Position numbers and translations under genes: made by a program. Below, one piece after another: positions 45,916-58,336 of a stretch of DNA of 64,000 bases (positions are counted from its first letter, which is position 1; each line of letters begins with the position of its first letter). Source of the DNA: Chionis minor (Eukaryota > Chordata > Aves > Charadriiformes > Chionididae); assembly GCA_013398295.1 (NCBI GenBank), contig VZSF01008484.1:124001-188000 (forward strand), read 5' to 3'. The notes under the pieces were generated by a model. The model made no database searches, had not been told where the DNA came from, and was given only the letters and a program-made list of their open reading frames with translations.

Positions 45916-47950
45916 AAGTCTGCGAGGGTCTATTTGTTTGCTGCTGGTACAGTTGTGATTTGGGGATTGACTCCTAAAAAACAGGAAAGAAAGAATTATA
46001 AAATTTTTCTTAATCAGTTACCATACGCTGTCAAAACAATGCTATGTGCTTTATTGCCTTTGTGCTGTAGAGGATGCTGCAGTGGGTCCTGTTTGCAGAG
46101 AGCCGGCTTGAATCCCTCCACAGCAAACATTTAACCTGCTACACCACTCTCCTCATGACATTGCAAGTGTATTTGTTCTCTTCCGAGATGCTGCATTTAG
46201 GAATTTGCTGTGTTGCCTTTACACCTAACATTTTTTCCTCCAGAATGAAACAATTCCTCCAGAATTAAAATGAAAAGAACAATCTGGAGAAAGGATGTAT
46301 TTTACTTTGCTTATCTCCCAATACCTGGGCAAGTTTAAAGTAGATATCAGTCGGGCAAAGAGGAAATACACCTCTTCAGAGCTAAAATGATGTTGCATCT
46401 GTTCAAATGTCTGTTCAAATCTTCTGTCAGCAGAAGCACTGTGTTTTACAGAAAGGCTATCTGATCTATCCAGGACAGCCCTTATCGAGAGCACAAGCAG
46501 CCTAAATTTGTAGTTTGTAATATTTTAGGACTTCAGAAGGACGCCACAGTTGGTCTGTCTGCCTCGTTGGCCATGTATCACCAGTGCAAGGGCTCGTGGT
46601 GATGGAGTGGGCGTCAGCATATTGGGAACATCTCCCCATGCCGGTACGGATTCACACTAATGGGTGACAGACTTTTCCTCATGCAATTTCAAAAACATTT
46701 GCTTAAGCAGAGACTTGCCTCCCAACTTTCTGGATAGACTGAATTTAGATTTGAAGGCAGGCGTGGGCTTGCGATGAAAATATTTGTTCCTTATCACAGA
46801 CCTACCCACTGAGCCTGACCTGCTGTGGCAGTAGCCAAAACCGGTCACTGTCTGGTGGCTGCTCGGTGTGTCTCTAAAGGGGTGAAGTCTGGTTTCTGAA
46901 AAAGCCTCCATGCTAGGAATATTTTTGGCTTGGCCAAGAAGCCGGTTAGTGCCCTGGCTGTGCTTTCTCTGCTCAGGGTCCCTGCAGAGGCAGCAAGGCA
47001 GCTTTCCGAAGGCTGTTTTGGTTGTTACCGATCCTGGCTGGATTTGAAAGAGCTCCAGATGCTGTGCTGTTTCCTTCATGTCATAGGCCTGTTGTGGCAC
47101 TGTGAGGTTTTTTTTGGTTTTGTTTTTAAATTTTTCACAGAATTGCCTGCCCCTTGTGAACTTTTTCTTTCGCCAGACTCTGCATTTTCCTTATTGACCT
47201 TTCAGTCAAATGGCTCCAGTTGGAGTCGCTTGGCTCAGTAAAGCATGTGAAGATGTCTTAAGATAAGGAGTTAAATGTCCACCTTGCTGATGACTTCATT
47301 TACCCTTTACCACAGCCTTAACAGTCTTTGGAGATGTCCATCCCTTTCCTCTCCCTCCCTGTAGATCTCGGATAGAGCTTTTCCCAGGTGGTCCTACTGC
47401 ACCCCTAGGACCGGAAAAAATATCCATGAGATATGCAATATAATATGTGAGCACTAATCTAATCTAACAGTTATCTTCACTTGTGAGGGCAGATGAGATT
47501 ACTCACCATGAGAAAGGTCATAATAACAGAGATCAGCCATCATGTGGTGTTTACGCACACTGATTGTTGGTTTATTGCAAGATACTAAGACACAGGAGGA
47601 AAAGTTATCGCGAAGCTGATGTGATTATAGGTATCCCTGCCTATTGTAATTGGATTTCTCCTGGTAACAGAAGAATGATTGCGAAGGAATCCACACTTGA
47701 CGCTGTACTTTTGCATGCTCCATATAGTCATATACTTCCTTTGATCTCCAACGAAACTGTGATATTGAGTAGTAGTTTGACCTTTGTTAGCTCTCAAATT
47801 TAAATAGAGTCAATTAATGATCTCAGATAAAAATCTTGAGGCAAGAAGATCATAAAATCTTGTGGAAAGAAGATCCTAATTTTTCTATTTTTAAACATTG
47901 TCACAATTTTTCTCCCTGGGATTTGAGTGCTCAATATAATTTTAGAGTAC

Positions 47951-47982
47951 TTTTTTTTTTTGGTTTATTTTTGGGGTTTTTT
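47951..47982. repeat. T-rich low-complexity tract
   Basis: T11 followed by GG, TTTATTTTTGGGG and T7. Simple sequence with no associated repeat family recognised. Confidence 0.75.
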
Positions 47983-48831
47983 TCTGTGTGTGGCTGGATC
48001 ACCCTCAGTGAGGGAGAAAGGGGGAGAGAGACTTACTTTTCTTGGTAATAATCTTTTTAAGTTTTATATGCCTAAATCTTCACAAGTAACCAAGAGATTA
48101 TTAAGTGAACTCTAGAAGTCCAGACTACATACTGGAGAATCATCCTGTGTTTAAAAAAAGAAAAGGGCACAAGTAAAAAATCAGTCAGGAGCAAATGATT
48201 GAATAGAAAAATTACCATCCTAGGAGAAAGGTCTTCCTACCATGCTGAGTGGAGTTCTACAGGTATAGTGCTGCTGGCTGAGAACGAATAACAATATAGT
48301 ATCTTGACAAAGCAACAGTCACTCACTTGTAATAAAAGATGTTCTGCTACTCCTAACCCAGATCTTGCTGTCAAATACTCTCCAAAGCTTTGCTTGGTTT
48401 CATTTTCTTCTCTCTAATTCATTGTTGCTTGCTTCAGACAGGTTAATCAATACTCTGAAGACTATTTTTAGATTCAGTGACAAGTTGACTACACCCTCAA
48501 GGCAAAGAGAAAAGTTTCCAGGTCTCTCTCAGCCCTTCATTACTTTTCAGAATGGCTTTGTAGCAGAGGGAAAGTGACACTTTTCAATAGCACAATATTT
48601 TTAACCTTTGTTTGCTACTAACAGGCTCAGGTTTTTCAAATGTCTTACTAATGGTGGATAAATATGATTGAAACTGCCATTATAGTGGATGAAATGGTTT
48701 TAAACCTTGTTCTCCTGGTTTTCAGTGGCTCCTCTGCTGTAGGTGTTTTCCTGCTGCAGTACGCTCTGGGTTGAGCATCTCAGAAAGCCCTCAGTCCCCT
48801 TACCCAAGCCATACCCCTGCCCTGATCCCGC

Positions 48832-48868
48832 AGAATTATGGAACGGTTTAGGTTGGAAGGGATCTCCA
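48832..48868 (-). mobile_element. CR1 LINE 3' tail fragment
   Basis: AGAATTATGGAACGGTTTAGG then TTGGAAGGGATCTCC matches the reverse complement of the CR1 3' end ('agaatcatggaatggtttgggttggaagggacc'). Similarity stops abruptly after about 37 bases, so only the extreme 3' tail was inserted or has survived. Confidence 0.7.
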
Positions 48869-51800
48869 TGCCTTCGGTGCCCGCTGAGGTCCAGGTCCAG
48901 TTTGACGTTGGTGTCCAGCCGTGGTTGCTGGGCTGAGGGCTCACTGGGCTGACCACGATGCCAGCTGTGAATCCAGCTCTGACTTGGGCACAGCAGGGTA
49001 CCACTGTGGTTCTCCAAAACTAACCTGTCTGCTATTTTCCCGCCATGGCATCAGGCGATGGGACACAGGTCCGAAGTGTCGTGCCTTAAAAGACAGGGGA
49101 TCAGCACATGGCGGTGCTGCCTCTGCGGTGCCGCTTCAGCATCTGCAGCCGCAAGGTTGGCAAGTCCGCAGATACTTTTGTCTTTAACCTCTACCTGTTT
49201 GCTTAGCTGGGGTTTGAACAGATCACTGCATCCTCGCGCTAATTACCGTTTAATAATTAGTGCCTATCAAAACGCTGCCTTTCAACTGCCATTCATTTTG
49301 CTCTTTGCTTGCCAAATAACTTCACCTTTCCCTCGCCGCAGCCACTGTGTTCAAGGGTGACAGAGTTAGCATTTCTTAATTTCACATCCAGTTCCTTCTC
49401 TACCCTGTATTTTAACCCCTCCGTGCTTTCAGTGTTACTCCCCAAGCTAAAAGATACGAATCACTTTCAACATGCTGGCAAAGAGCAGAAAACACGCTGC
49501 AAACAAACTGAGCCCATGTTTTTTCTGTACAGCTACACGGCTAATCCTCCAGCAGAACAAAAGCAATAGAGATGGCAGCCAGGCTGGTCAGTGCCGTTTT
49601 AGGTTGTAGAGATTCATTCAGGTTTAACGTGGTTTTTGTAGGAATTACAGAGTGTCAAGCGCACAAGAGGCTAAAGGGAGGCAGTTCTCTATTCCCAGGA
49701 TTTTAGACGCACTGAGACGGGAGAAAGTGGCTACGGAATTGTAAAGTCAGAGGAAAATTATTTCCTGACCTTTATCCCAATGATCAAATTGGTTGGCAAA
49801 AGCAAGAAGCATTTGGCACCCAGGCTAGTGACTTGGTGACTCTGAAGCCTGGATAAGTGTCCGTTCCCCTGTATTTGGGTGTCAGTAGCACAGTTCACAC
49901 GTGTCTGCCTCTGCAGCAAAATGCAGTTGTTGCCAAATGAGAGTGTGAGTGTATTGAGGAGTGGCTGTGCACCACCAGGAGCTGGCGAGAAAACTGATTT
50001 GCTTGCAGTGTAAATCATGGATCGGCAAGATGCTGAAACTTGATTTGAGCAGTTTTCAAGGATTTCTGTGCTACATCTCATTAGTGTTAGTTACAAGGTT
50101 ACACCAGTGATTAATCAAACATTAGAAGTGCTGCAGACCAGGATCTATGTTACGTGAGCTTTGAACACCCCCATCACATTTTGCTAGGGGATATTTGATC
50201 GGTTCCTCTTCATTTTACTTTGTTTTAATCACACAATCAGCCCCTCACTGACAGTAATGCCGTAAAGCCCCTTTATACTTCCAGCAGTGGATCAATAAAT
50301 GTTCGTCTCTCCCTGCTTTCTGCCAGTTCACACATTTGTCCTCCAGAACTGGAGATGTCAGGACTTCTCCCCAGGGCTGCTGAAGTCGCAGCAGCCCAGA
50401 GTCGTGTCTCTGCCTTGTCAGAGATAAACATCCAGAAAAGCTGCAAATAGTTACTGCGCTGTCACTTTCTGTACAGTTCTAAGGTTAAAAAAAGATTAAA
50501 AAGATGTTCCAGCAGTCATTAAAATTAAAAAAAAAAAAAAAGTGGTTAATGGTGTTGCAGCAGTAATGTGGATATGTCAGACAAAGCCAAGAACTCGGTA
50601 GGTGCCTAAGGCAGCATCTCCCTCCCCTTCAGGCTTCTGCGGGCACTGGGGCTGGACAGGCTGGGCACACCGTGCTCTGCCCTCGCTCCCCATTTCCATG
50701 GGGAAGTGGGACTTGATCCTTCAGATCTGTCTCTCGCCAGCACTGGAAGCTACAGAGCTCACCCACCTTGGGCAGCTCACAGCACGTCTTACCCGTGGGG
50801 CATGGAGAGGCTGGAAATGGAGGCTGGATGGACCAGGCTTTCTTGTAGCTGCGAAGCAGCATGGGATATAGATGTGGAAGGGGCCGGTGATCGACCCAAG
50901 CTCTGAGGCATCTCCTTCCTGTCTGAGACAAGGAGCTGTATAAATTGGTGATAGATCCAGCTCTGGGGTTTTGCTCCGACTTTTCTGCTTTTGTAGTCAA
51001 GTAAGATTTCCTGCTGAAATGGCTATAGTTCAGGTTAAAAATGTAATGCCTCCTCAAAAGGTTCGTACCTCCGAAATACATATGCTAATCCGATCCCTCT
51101 GCTCTTTTCAACCACCATTATGAGCATGGGAAACTGAAAAAAAATCCTCGCAAAATGAAGATATGTTCAGATCTCAGTTTGAGACAGAGCATTAACCAGT
51201 TCATCACCTGCTCTTATCAGTGGGGGATTGCGCAGCTGCTGCCTGGTCAGAACTGCTGTCCCAGGCACAGGGTTGGATGCAGAACGGGCAGGCCTAACAC
51301 AAATTATACAGATCTAAATAATCACACCACTAAATACTAAGGTGATAGCTTAAGAAGCTCCCTGCTTCCTGGCGATACCGTGCTGCGTTAACAGAGCAGG
51401 ACAGATAAGAGTTGTTCAGGGAGGCAGGAAGCTCTCCCAGGGCTGGTACCCCCCATCAGCCCAGCTGCTGTGTGACCCAGTGCAGCATGTTGGCACCCGA
51501 CTCAGCTCCTCTCTCCTTCCCTGCAGCTCCAGTGGGGCTGCCTTCTATCTCAGACGCTAGAGAGCATGGAGGGACAGAGAGAAGAGAGTCCCCGGCAAAC
51601 CCAGGCTGTCCCCAAGAAGGGACCGGACTTAGGGGCAACATACATGCACTTTTATAATCCTGATCTTTTCTGCAATGTTTTTTCTCACATTAGCATCAAC
51701 AAACAGGCTCTGACCTTGCCTGTTGATGCTTTAAATGCCCTGTTACACAGCGAGCATGGGAATGAGTTAGTCACATGGAAAGTACTTAGTCTCACATGGG

Positions 51801-52742
51801 CTGTTCATGTGCAGAGAGGAAAAAAAAACCCCAGTCTCACCAATACAATAATCTCTGCAGGAATCTCTCTCCCCCCCCCTTTCTATAATGATGAAATACA
51901 GGCTGGATTTTTGCTTTAAGGCAGAATCATATCACAGTTTCAAGTCATTTAAAATACATAGACAAATCAATACTTTATTCTTCTTAATAACCACGGCATT
52001 AACTTTGTCTCACCAGCCTGTCTTTTAAGAAGCCACCTTTTGTAATACACAGTGCTTATGGTACTTCAGCTCAGGGTAGGGTGAGAGTCTAAAAAATGAA
52101 AACCCAAAAAGTCTTTGAAGGGAGACATGGGCAGAAAACAGCCCAATATATTTCCCCTCCTAGTTGGCTGTTCCTAGGCCAGAGGTGAGCTGCCAATGCA
52201 TCTGGAATTCGTGGAAATGTGAGGAAGAGGCGGGTTTTCTGGCTGCGATGCCTCATTCCCAGAAATACGCACTCAGCACGGACCCAAGTTAAAGCCACTG
52301 CAACATGCTCTGAAACGGGCTGTGTTATGCTCTCAGACCCTTTCCTTGCTCATCTTTACCAAATAGACCTAAATTTTCCCAGAGACAAGGCGCTACTACT
52401 TTAACCCTACATCTGCTTTATCCATAAAAAACTGCATAAAGCAGCGGGTTTGGGTGTGGGTTGCATGGACGCTGTTGCTGCATAAATCAGTCTGGAAAGC
52501 TCACTCGGTTCTCAAGGATTTCATTCACGTGCCACAGCTCTGCCAGGTACCGAATTCACTGGCGACACCCAAAAAATTCTTTCCATATTTCAGGGAAACC
52601 GCAGCAGGTGCACAGACAACATAACCTTTCCCCAGCTGGAAAACCTTCCCGAACAACTGTAGAGGTATTTATTTGGGTTGCGAGGAGGATACTCTCCTTT
52701 GTTCCAGTTCCCAGAATAGCCTCTCGCAGTGGGACTTGGCAG
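48869..52742. other. Unique non-coding DNA
   Basis: No gene recognised. Weakly GC-rich between 48.87 and 49.2 kb and 50.6-50.9 kb, with overlapping open frames on both strands. A run of 15 A lies at 50527-50541, A8 near 51831 and a C9 run near 51871. The plus frame 51566-51919 has no domain. Confidence 0.5.
50527..50541. repeat. Poly-A tract (15 A)
   Basis: Fifteen uninterrupted A preceded by AAAATT. No SINE or processed-transcript body is recognised upstream. Confidence 0.85.
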
Positions 52743-53225
52743 CTGAAGTACACGTGTGGCATTAGCCCTGCGCGACGCCGCGCTCCGTGCTCGGAGCCAA
52801 GCCAGCCCCCCGTGCCCCCAGCTTCAGGGCCCGGCTGCTGGTTTGTGCCTTCACCTCCATGCTTGTGCCTGGCTGAGCAAAGCCAGGAGGCTGAATTAGT
52901 CTTGGTCTGGTAACGACCCCCGGGCACAGGGTACACCCCCGCACCTCGGCCGGTGCTCCACATCCGGGTGCTTCCGAGTTACAGGAGTCCCACATTGCTT
53001 ATTCATCCACTGCATGGCTGCAGCACTTCTGCTAGTGATAGATTAGTTGGTCGATATTCCTCGGCCGGGTCGGAGCCCGTAACCCCGGCAGCTCCGGGCA
53101 CCGGTGATGTTATCTCACTCGCAGCCAAGCGCCAGCACCAATGGTCCCTGTGGGATTTCGCGGTAACCTTCCGTTTGGCTGCTGTCTCCATGCCTCATCG
53201 CTGCTGCCGGCGGGGCTCCTATTTA
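52743..53225. promoter_or_regulatory. CpG-island-like block
   Basis: By hand count about 33 CpG in about 480 bases, estimated above 60% G+C, observed/expected near 0.7. This is the longest CpG-rich segment in the window and meets the common length, GC and ratio criteria by rough count. Dense parts are 52768-52798 (GCGCGACGCCGCGCTCCG) and 53060-53105. In birds such islands usually overlap promoters. No TATA box, initiator or recognised first exon can be assigned, and the overlapping open frames on both strands (91-150 codons) are unrecognised. Confidence 0.5.
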
Positions 53226-53237
53226 TGACTTCTGCAC

Positions 53238-53252
53238 ACGTGTGTGTGTGTG
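53238..53252. repeat. (GT)n microsatellite
   Basis: ACGTGTGTGTGTGTG, about seven GT units, immediately right of the CpG-rich block. Confidence 0.85.
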
Positions 53253-53327
53253 CCCCTTCCCTCCGCCTTCCCCACTGCTGCCCCTCTGGGGAAGCACCAG
53301 CCCTCTCTGCTGCCTGAACACGCTGCC

Positions 53328-53360
53328 GGGGAGCTGGGGGGGGTGGTGGTGTGTGTGTGT
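53328..53360. repeat. G-rich tract and second (GT)n
   Basis: GGGG AGCT G8 TGGTGG followed by GTGTGTGTGTG. Three G3 tracts plus G2 tracts make it a near-quadruplex; the second GT run lies about 100 bases from the first. Its complement encodes the histidine/proline-rich open frames seen there. Confidence 0.75.
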
Positions 53361-54429
53361 GGAAGAGGGAAGCAGTAAATCCACAGCCCCTCTCTCCATT
53401 TGACTGGAGTTTTTGCGAAAATTTCCCCGTGCGTGCTCTTGCAACGCCTTTGTGTTTCAACTCCCTGAAAGAGTGACTTTCTTGGAAATTTGTCTCCTGA
53501 AAGCATCTTTACCTGCGATGCTTGGTGCTGCTTGTTCCTTTTGGAGCAGAAGAGCCACAAAACCACATTAGCAGCGCAGCAGCTGACACGATTCGATGCT
53601 GCAGTGCATCAGAGAACTGGCAGTCGCTCTTGCTTTCCCATCCTGCCTAATGCCAGCTGGCCTATAATGTCGCTTTTTTTTTCTTCTCGTGTTAGAATAT
53701 GATTTTACGTGGGTGCAGGGCTCGCTCCTGCTCCGTGGCGCAGATCCTCATGGCAGGGTTGATGGGGGGAGTGGTTTTGTGGGGTGCACGCAGGCATGCA
53801 CGCAGGGCTGGGTTCTGGAATGGCTCATGTGGAAGGCAGGAGAGCTGCGATACCATTATCTGCTAGAGGAGTCTGGATAGAGGCATGTGCTTTATTTGGA
53901 GCTGCTGGGCCAAAATTTCAGCCTTGCTTCCGTAAGCGTTGATTCAGAGATTGTCTCTTTCTATCCCAGCCCTTGGACTGAAAATGCCACGTAGCAGAAT
54001 TGAGTCCTGATCAGTTTTGACAGTCCTCTAAAAGTGGTTCTGACTATAATTTCCCTTAGCAAAGGGTTTTCCCCTATGCAGGCTCCTTCAAAGAGATGGG
54101 TCTGAAAAATGAAAAGGGGAATCTAATCCATTATCAGCAACGATACTCAAAGGTGATGTGCAACTCCCCTTCCTCGATGTGTATTTCTATAACATAATAG
54201 AGCAAATGATGAAAATACACCTGGGAGCCCATGAAGAAAGCATGACAATAGTTGCTCATGGCATTCATCTATTCTCAGTACATTTGCCGCTCGAGCAGAG
54301 GGAATCCAAAGGGAACTTTCTACCGTTTTTAAAAAAAAAAATCTGTCATTTTAGTACAATTGCTGTAAAATCAGACCGTGTGTTTTGTGTACTGAACTTG
54401 CAGGGTACCTACCACAAAATAAGTTCCTG

Positions 54430-54780
54430 AATGAGCTCATATAAATGCGCTGCCTTTCACGCACGGTGCTCCATGTACTCGGAAAGGGTCATGTAAATGT
54501 TAACATAAAAAGCTATTCTACCAAATTGGAAGCATAAAGCTCTTCTTATTCTGAGAACATGCAATGCTAATATAGGCTGCAATGAAAGAAAAATCTTGAC
54601 TTTTCACATGAGCTGTAATAGTTTTCTGATTACACATTGGAACTGAACCCAGTTTCTGACCCTCTGCCAGCTATATGTAATCTGTGGACGGCATTGTGTC
54701 ATTGCTGGTTATTGATTGTGTGTTGCTTTCTGTGTAATTACTGATGAACATAATGTGAAGCTGTATGTGGCTTTCCCTGC
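54430..54780. promoter_or_regulatory. Candidate conserved non-coding element
   Basis: AT-rich, repeat-free DNA with CATATAAATGCG, GTCATGTAAATGTTAACAT, AACATGCAATGCTAAT, TCTGATTACACATTGG, CTATATGTAATCTG and GTGTAATTACTGATG. TAATTA, TGATTACA and ATGCAAT words are typical of homeodomain, ONECUT/PBX-like and octamer/C/EBP sites. The density over 350 bases is the evidence; it is not proof of function. Confidence 0.28.
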
Positions 54781-55842
54781 TCACAGACTGCGGAGGTAGT
54801 ACGGTTGTGTTCACGTGCGCAGTGCTGCAATGGCTCGTTTGCTGTTAGCCAGTCTTGACATTTAGCGTCGCCTTGGTGATTTTCTGGGTTCTGCAAAGTT
54901 AGCCTGAGCTTATACAACATTGTCTTGGAAGTGGAAAAATTATTTCGGTGAAAAAACTACCTGATGAAATCAACCTTTATTCCTTCTTGTTGCTCTCTCC
55001 TGATCCAAATCTGCTTTCCAGCTGATAGGCAGAAGAGTTTTGCTGAATAGCAGCAAATACATTTCAGCTTACAAATTGTTTGCAAATTGGGTGCTTTGAT
55101 GATCTGTGGTGGGTGATGGGCTGCCAGAATCTCAGTGCTGCTCACAGAAAAAGCAGCTACGGGCCTTAAACTGGAGGATGCGATCGGACTGCTGCAAATG
55201 ACTAGTGTAGAGGATGTCTGTCTCAAATACACAAAGGGTATTGGATTTTGATAGTTATTTGAGTTATATTTTGAGCTATACTAGGTCCGAACAAGCCCAG
55301 AGGCTGGACTTTGTATCAGCACTATCCGAAGAAGTAGCCAAGGATAATCCCTGTGCTTGAGAAGTAGCGTGGGGTGTAGGATAGGGCAAGAGTATGGAGG
55401 GGTGCAGCCTGAGAACTAAGGGGTGTTGTTGGTACCTGAAACTTCACCAATAAATTGGCAATTAAGCATTTGACAGTAAATGATAAAAGCCAGTGCTTTA
55501 GAGGAGCAAAAGCTCTGTGCTATTTGACCTGGCCCCGTGGGAGCTGGATGAGCGCCTGCACAGCCAGCAGGTCCTTGTCCGACCACTGCCCATCACAGGG
55601 CAGATGTAAAGGAGCTTCTCTTGAGCCTTCTCCTTTTCTCCTCAACTCCTCCAGCCTCTCATGCCTGATTCCCAAGACACCTTGTTATGGGGACCTTCCA
55701 GTTTGGGCTGCCCCGAGCGGGCCACAGCCAGCCCCCTGCAACAAGCTATAGTGTCGCATCTTGGGCAAGACCTGTGCACTGAGGTCACACCTGAGCTCTG
55801 AGAAGCAAAATCTGGTGACTTGTCATGTGAAAAAAGTACATT

Positions 55843-55885
55843 AAAAAAAAAACTTTTTGTCTTTTAAATAATATATATTAATTAA
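55843..55885. repeat. A/T-rich low-complexity stretch
   Basis: A10, CTTTTTG, then TTTTAAATAATATATATTAATTAAG. Simple AT-rich DNA containing a TTAATTAA-type palindrome. Confidence 0.7.
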
Positions 55886-56269
55886 GAGGCTTTTGATAAT
55901 GAAATCACCATCCCCATCTTCTTCCCATAAACCAGTTCTCTGTAACTTGCCCCCCACCAGGCAGAGCTCACCAACTTGGAGCCTGCTTAATTTCCCAGGG
56001 AACCTTTTGTGCATGTCCTAATCACATGCATTAGTGGAAGAATAAAAACTGCTGTTAGCCTGTTTCAGGGGCTGTCGGCGTCCAGAGCAAACTCCCCAGC
56101 ACGCTGCAGAATAAACAACAGGGCCCTCAGTAACAGCGATGTGATTCTCTGGCTGTTCAGTGGGATTTCACCTCAACAGCACCATTCACATGCTATCTCC
56201 CGGCCATGTTTACATTAAGTGACTGTCCGTCCAGCCCCCTCATCCCTCCTCAGAGAATTTTATTCACTC

Positions 56270-56490
56270 ATTAGGCTTTTCACTTGGAACCATTCAACCT
56301 TGCTGCTTTGATTTTGTAACAGGACAAACTCCAAGTCCTTGCAGTATAAACAAGATTGCATGGCTAATGATTTGTGAGCTTAGCCTGAATGCAATTTACT
56401 GCAGAAATTCCAGCCTATGAGACTTTGTGACCTGCTAATAAAGCACTTTTGGCAGAGGCTGTACAAATACAAAGGATTTCATAGCCTCTG
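56270..56490. promoter_or_regulatory. Candidate conserved non-coding element
   Basis: Repeat-free sequence with GGCTAATGATTTG, TGAATGCAATTTACTGC, CTAATAAAGCAC and ACAAATACAAAGG (TCF/SOX-like) words. An AATAAA hexamer lies at about 56440 but no transcript is supported. Regulatory role suggested by motif mix only. Confidence 0.22.
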
Positions 56491-56879
56491 ATTCCGGGTT
56501 CGTATCACTCTCCCAACTTGCAGAAATGCTGGTTTAATGTACAGCGTAAAAATTTAGTGACAACTGTTGGAATGAGGCAGGGTTTCACCCCAGTTTGATT
56601 TCACTTATGAGGTGTAAGAGATGCTCATTTCTTTATTTTACAAATTGTCTGCTTGTAGCCAGAGTCCAAAGCCACCACACAAGTAAAATGGGATCCTGTC
56701 CTTATTGAGCAGTAAGTAATAATAAGCCTCATTACATAGTAATGCCGGACTAATCAATGCTAGGAACCATGACTCAGCTTCCCCTCAGTCTGGTTCCCTG
56801 GGCAGGGAACACAGGGCAACAGTGCAGTGTGCCACATGAAGGTAATCTGCTGGGGCAATCCATTGGATTAGGCATTTCC

Positions 56880-57000
56880 TCAAGAGTCTGGGTTTGTGAC
56901 TGTGGCTCTTTCCCTTCCGGTTTGACCTTGGGCACATCAGTATGCTTGGAAAGAGGAGATAATCATTCTTCTTTGGAAGAGAAGAGCCTTGAGAGTCTCA
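56880..57000 (+). mobile_element. Possible MIR fragment
   Basis: TTGACCTTGGGCACATCAGT followed by a GGAAAGAGGAGATAAT block parallels the MIR order 'tgtgaccttgggcaagtcact...aaaatggggataat', but the intervening 'cctcagtttcc' core is missing. Either a deleted copy or chance resemblance. Confidence 0.35.
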
Positions 57001-57032
57001 TAGTTGTTATTTTTAGTTGTTTTTAAGACCCT

Positions 57033-57048
57033 AACCCTGGTCAGGGTT
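57033..57048. repeat. Short inverted repeat AACCCTG-GT-CAGGGTT
   Basis: Perfect 7-base arms, 2-base spacer, in CCCTAACCCTGG DNA. Superficially telomere-like, but only about one and a half units. Confidence 0.6.
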
Positions 57049-57966
57049 TGGGCAGCCTGGTGCTGAGGTACCTTTCTGGCGGTGCCTCTCCTGACCTCCT
57101 CGTCTGGTGAAGTTCCCAGAGGCGCCAGGAGAAAAAAAGCGACCTACAGCCAAACACTGACAAACATCCACCTGTCTTCTCCGCTTCTTTATACTGCTGA
57201 AAATCTGAGGACTGACCTGGGATCGCGGCTTTGTTTATTTGCTGAGTTGCAGAGGCCAGCTTCATTTTATTGATTGCAGAGAGTCTTTCCTCTCATTCAT
57301 GGATGCCGTCCACTCCCAGATTTTCAGATGAGATGATGAGGAAATGTCTGGTTATCCATTTCTTTGTCAGAGTCAGAAACCTCTTCCAAACACAGCATTA
57401 GCTGACACAGGCAGACTGCTAGCTAGACAAACACTGGTCTGCGTGTCGCGTTCGAGTAAATACCTGCATTTGATTCCAAAGAGCTCCATTGATTAAAACC
57501 GGCTTCCCCCGCAGACCCGGGGAACAATCGTCACAATAGGACGCTGAGCCATTAAACATTACTACACAAAAATGCTGCTGGATCCTTTCATGTTTGTTGC
57601 TGTTCTTATTATTGTTGAGATCTGGAAAATTACCCATCAATCACTCCTTAAGCTGCTTGTGGAAGTTTTGCTGAACACGGGGTCTGAGTTTGGGGCTGAA
57701 TTCGTTAATACTTGCTCCTGAAACAAGAAATAAAGCGCCGGGAAGCCTGTTGCACTTCCATTAGGTTGTCTCAATAGCTGTGATTTCCAGCCTGTTTCAA
57801 AGGCACTGATACTGACGTATGAGATAAGACACCATTTCAGATGCTTTATTATAACATTTCCTACAGGTGTCATTTTTTCAGCACTTTGGGTAGATTTGCG
57901 TGCTGTCCATATTGGTTAACATTTTAGCCCTTTGTTGCTAGGCCAGATCCCAAGTATCTTTACAAA

Positions 57967-58140
57967 AGCCTAAGAACAGAGTGCAGTTTGGATCGGACCA
58001 TGTGTTCATCTAACCCAGTATCTTCTCTTCAGCAGTGTTTCAGAGCGGACATAACGTATAGAGAAAAGTATATGAACAAGCCAAACAGCCAGTGATACCT
58101 CCTTGGTGTATTCTTTTAGCCTCAAGCAATTTGTGGCCAA
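57967..58140 (-). mobile_element. Ancient CR1-type LINE fragment
   Basis: CCTAAGAACAGAGTGCAG, then GATCGGACCATGTGTTCATC, TAACCCAGTATCTTCTCTTC and AGCAGTGTTTCAGAG follow the order of a widespread sauropsid repeat usually classed with CR1 ('cataagaacggccatactgggtcagaccaaaggtccatctagcccagtatcctgtc...cagtggcc'). Divergence is high, so this insertion is much older than the two large CR1 copies. Orientation is inferred from the family's usual antisense reading; the right boundary is uncertain. Confidence 0.6.
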
Positions 58141-58336
58141 AGCATAAATCCACTGCAGTTGAGATAGTTTTGGTCTATAAAACTGAAAACCAGACTAAAG
58201 CAGACAGACATCTATACTTGGAGTAATAGGGTTATTAAAGTTTTTATTTAGCCTGTGGCATGCATAGTGTATGACGCCTGTGGAACTTAGCAGAAAAGTA
58301 GTCAGGGACTCTATCTGGCAAAGAAAACGCCTTTGG

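Larger units (their letters stand above)
40166..48831. other. Long AT-leaning unique region
   Basis: No gene recognised. It contains two MIR-like fragments (43.37 and 45.77 kb) and an enhancer-like AT-rich segment (42.28 kb). T-rich/C-rich tract 43630-43657 ends in AAG, T11 lies at 47951, and many short open frames occur. A lysine/threonine-rich look in some translations simply reflects A-rich DNA. The frame at 46657-47100 (minus, 147 codons) has no domain. Confidence 0.5.
53361..57966. other. AT-rich unique DNA with enhancer-like segments
   Basis: No gene recognised. Two stretches (54.43-54.78 and 56.27-56.49 kb) have enhancer-like motif content. A-rich and AT-rich runs lie at 55843-55885 and a MIR-like fragment at 56.88 kb. 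A short inverted repeat occurs at 57033-57048. Open frames are under 100 codons. Confidence 0.5.

Noticed and set aside
57031..57048. Telomere-like CCCTAACCCTGG
   Set aside because: Only about one and a half telomeric units; explained as a short inverted repeat.
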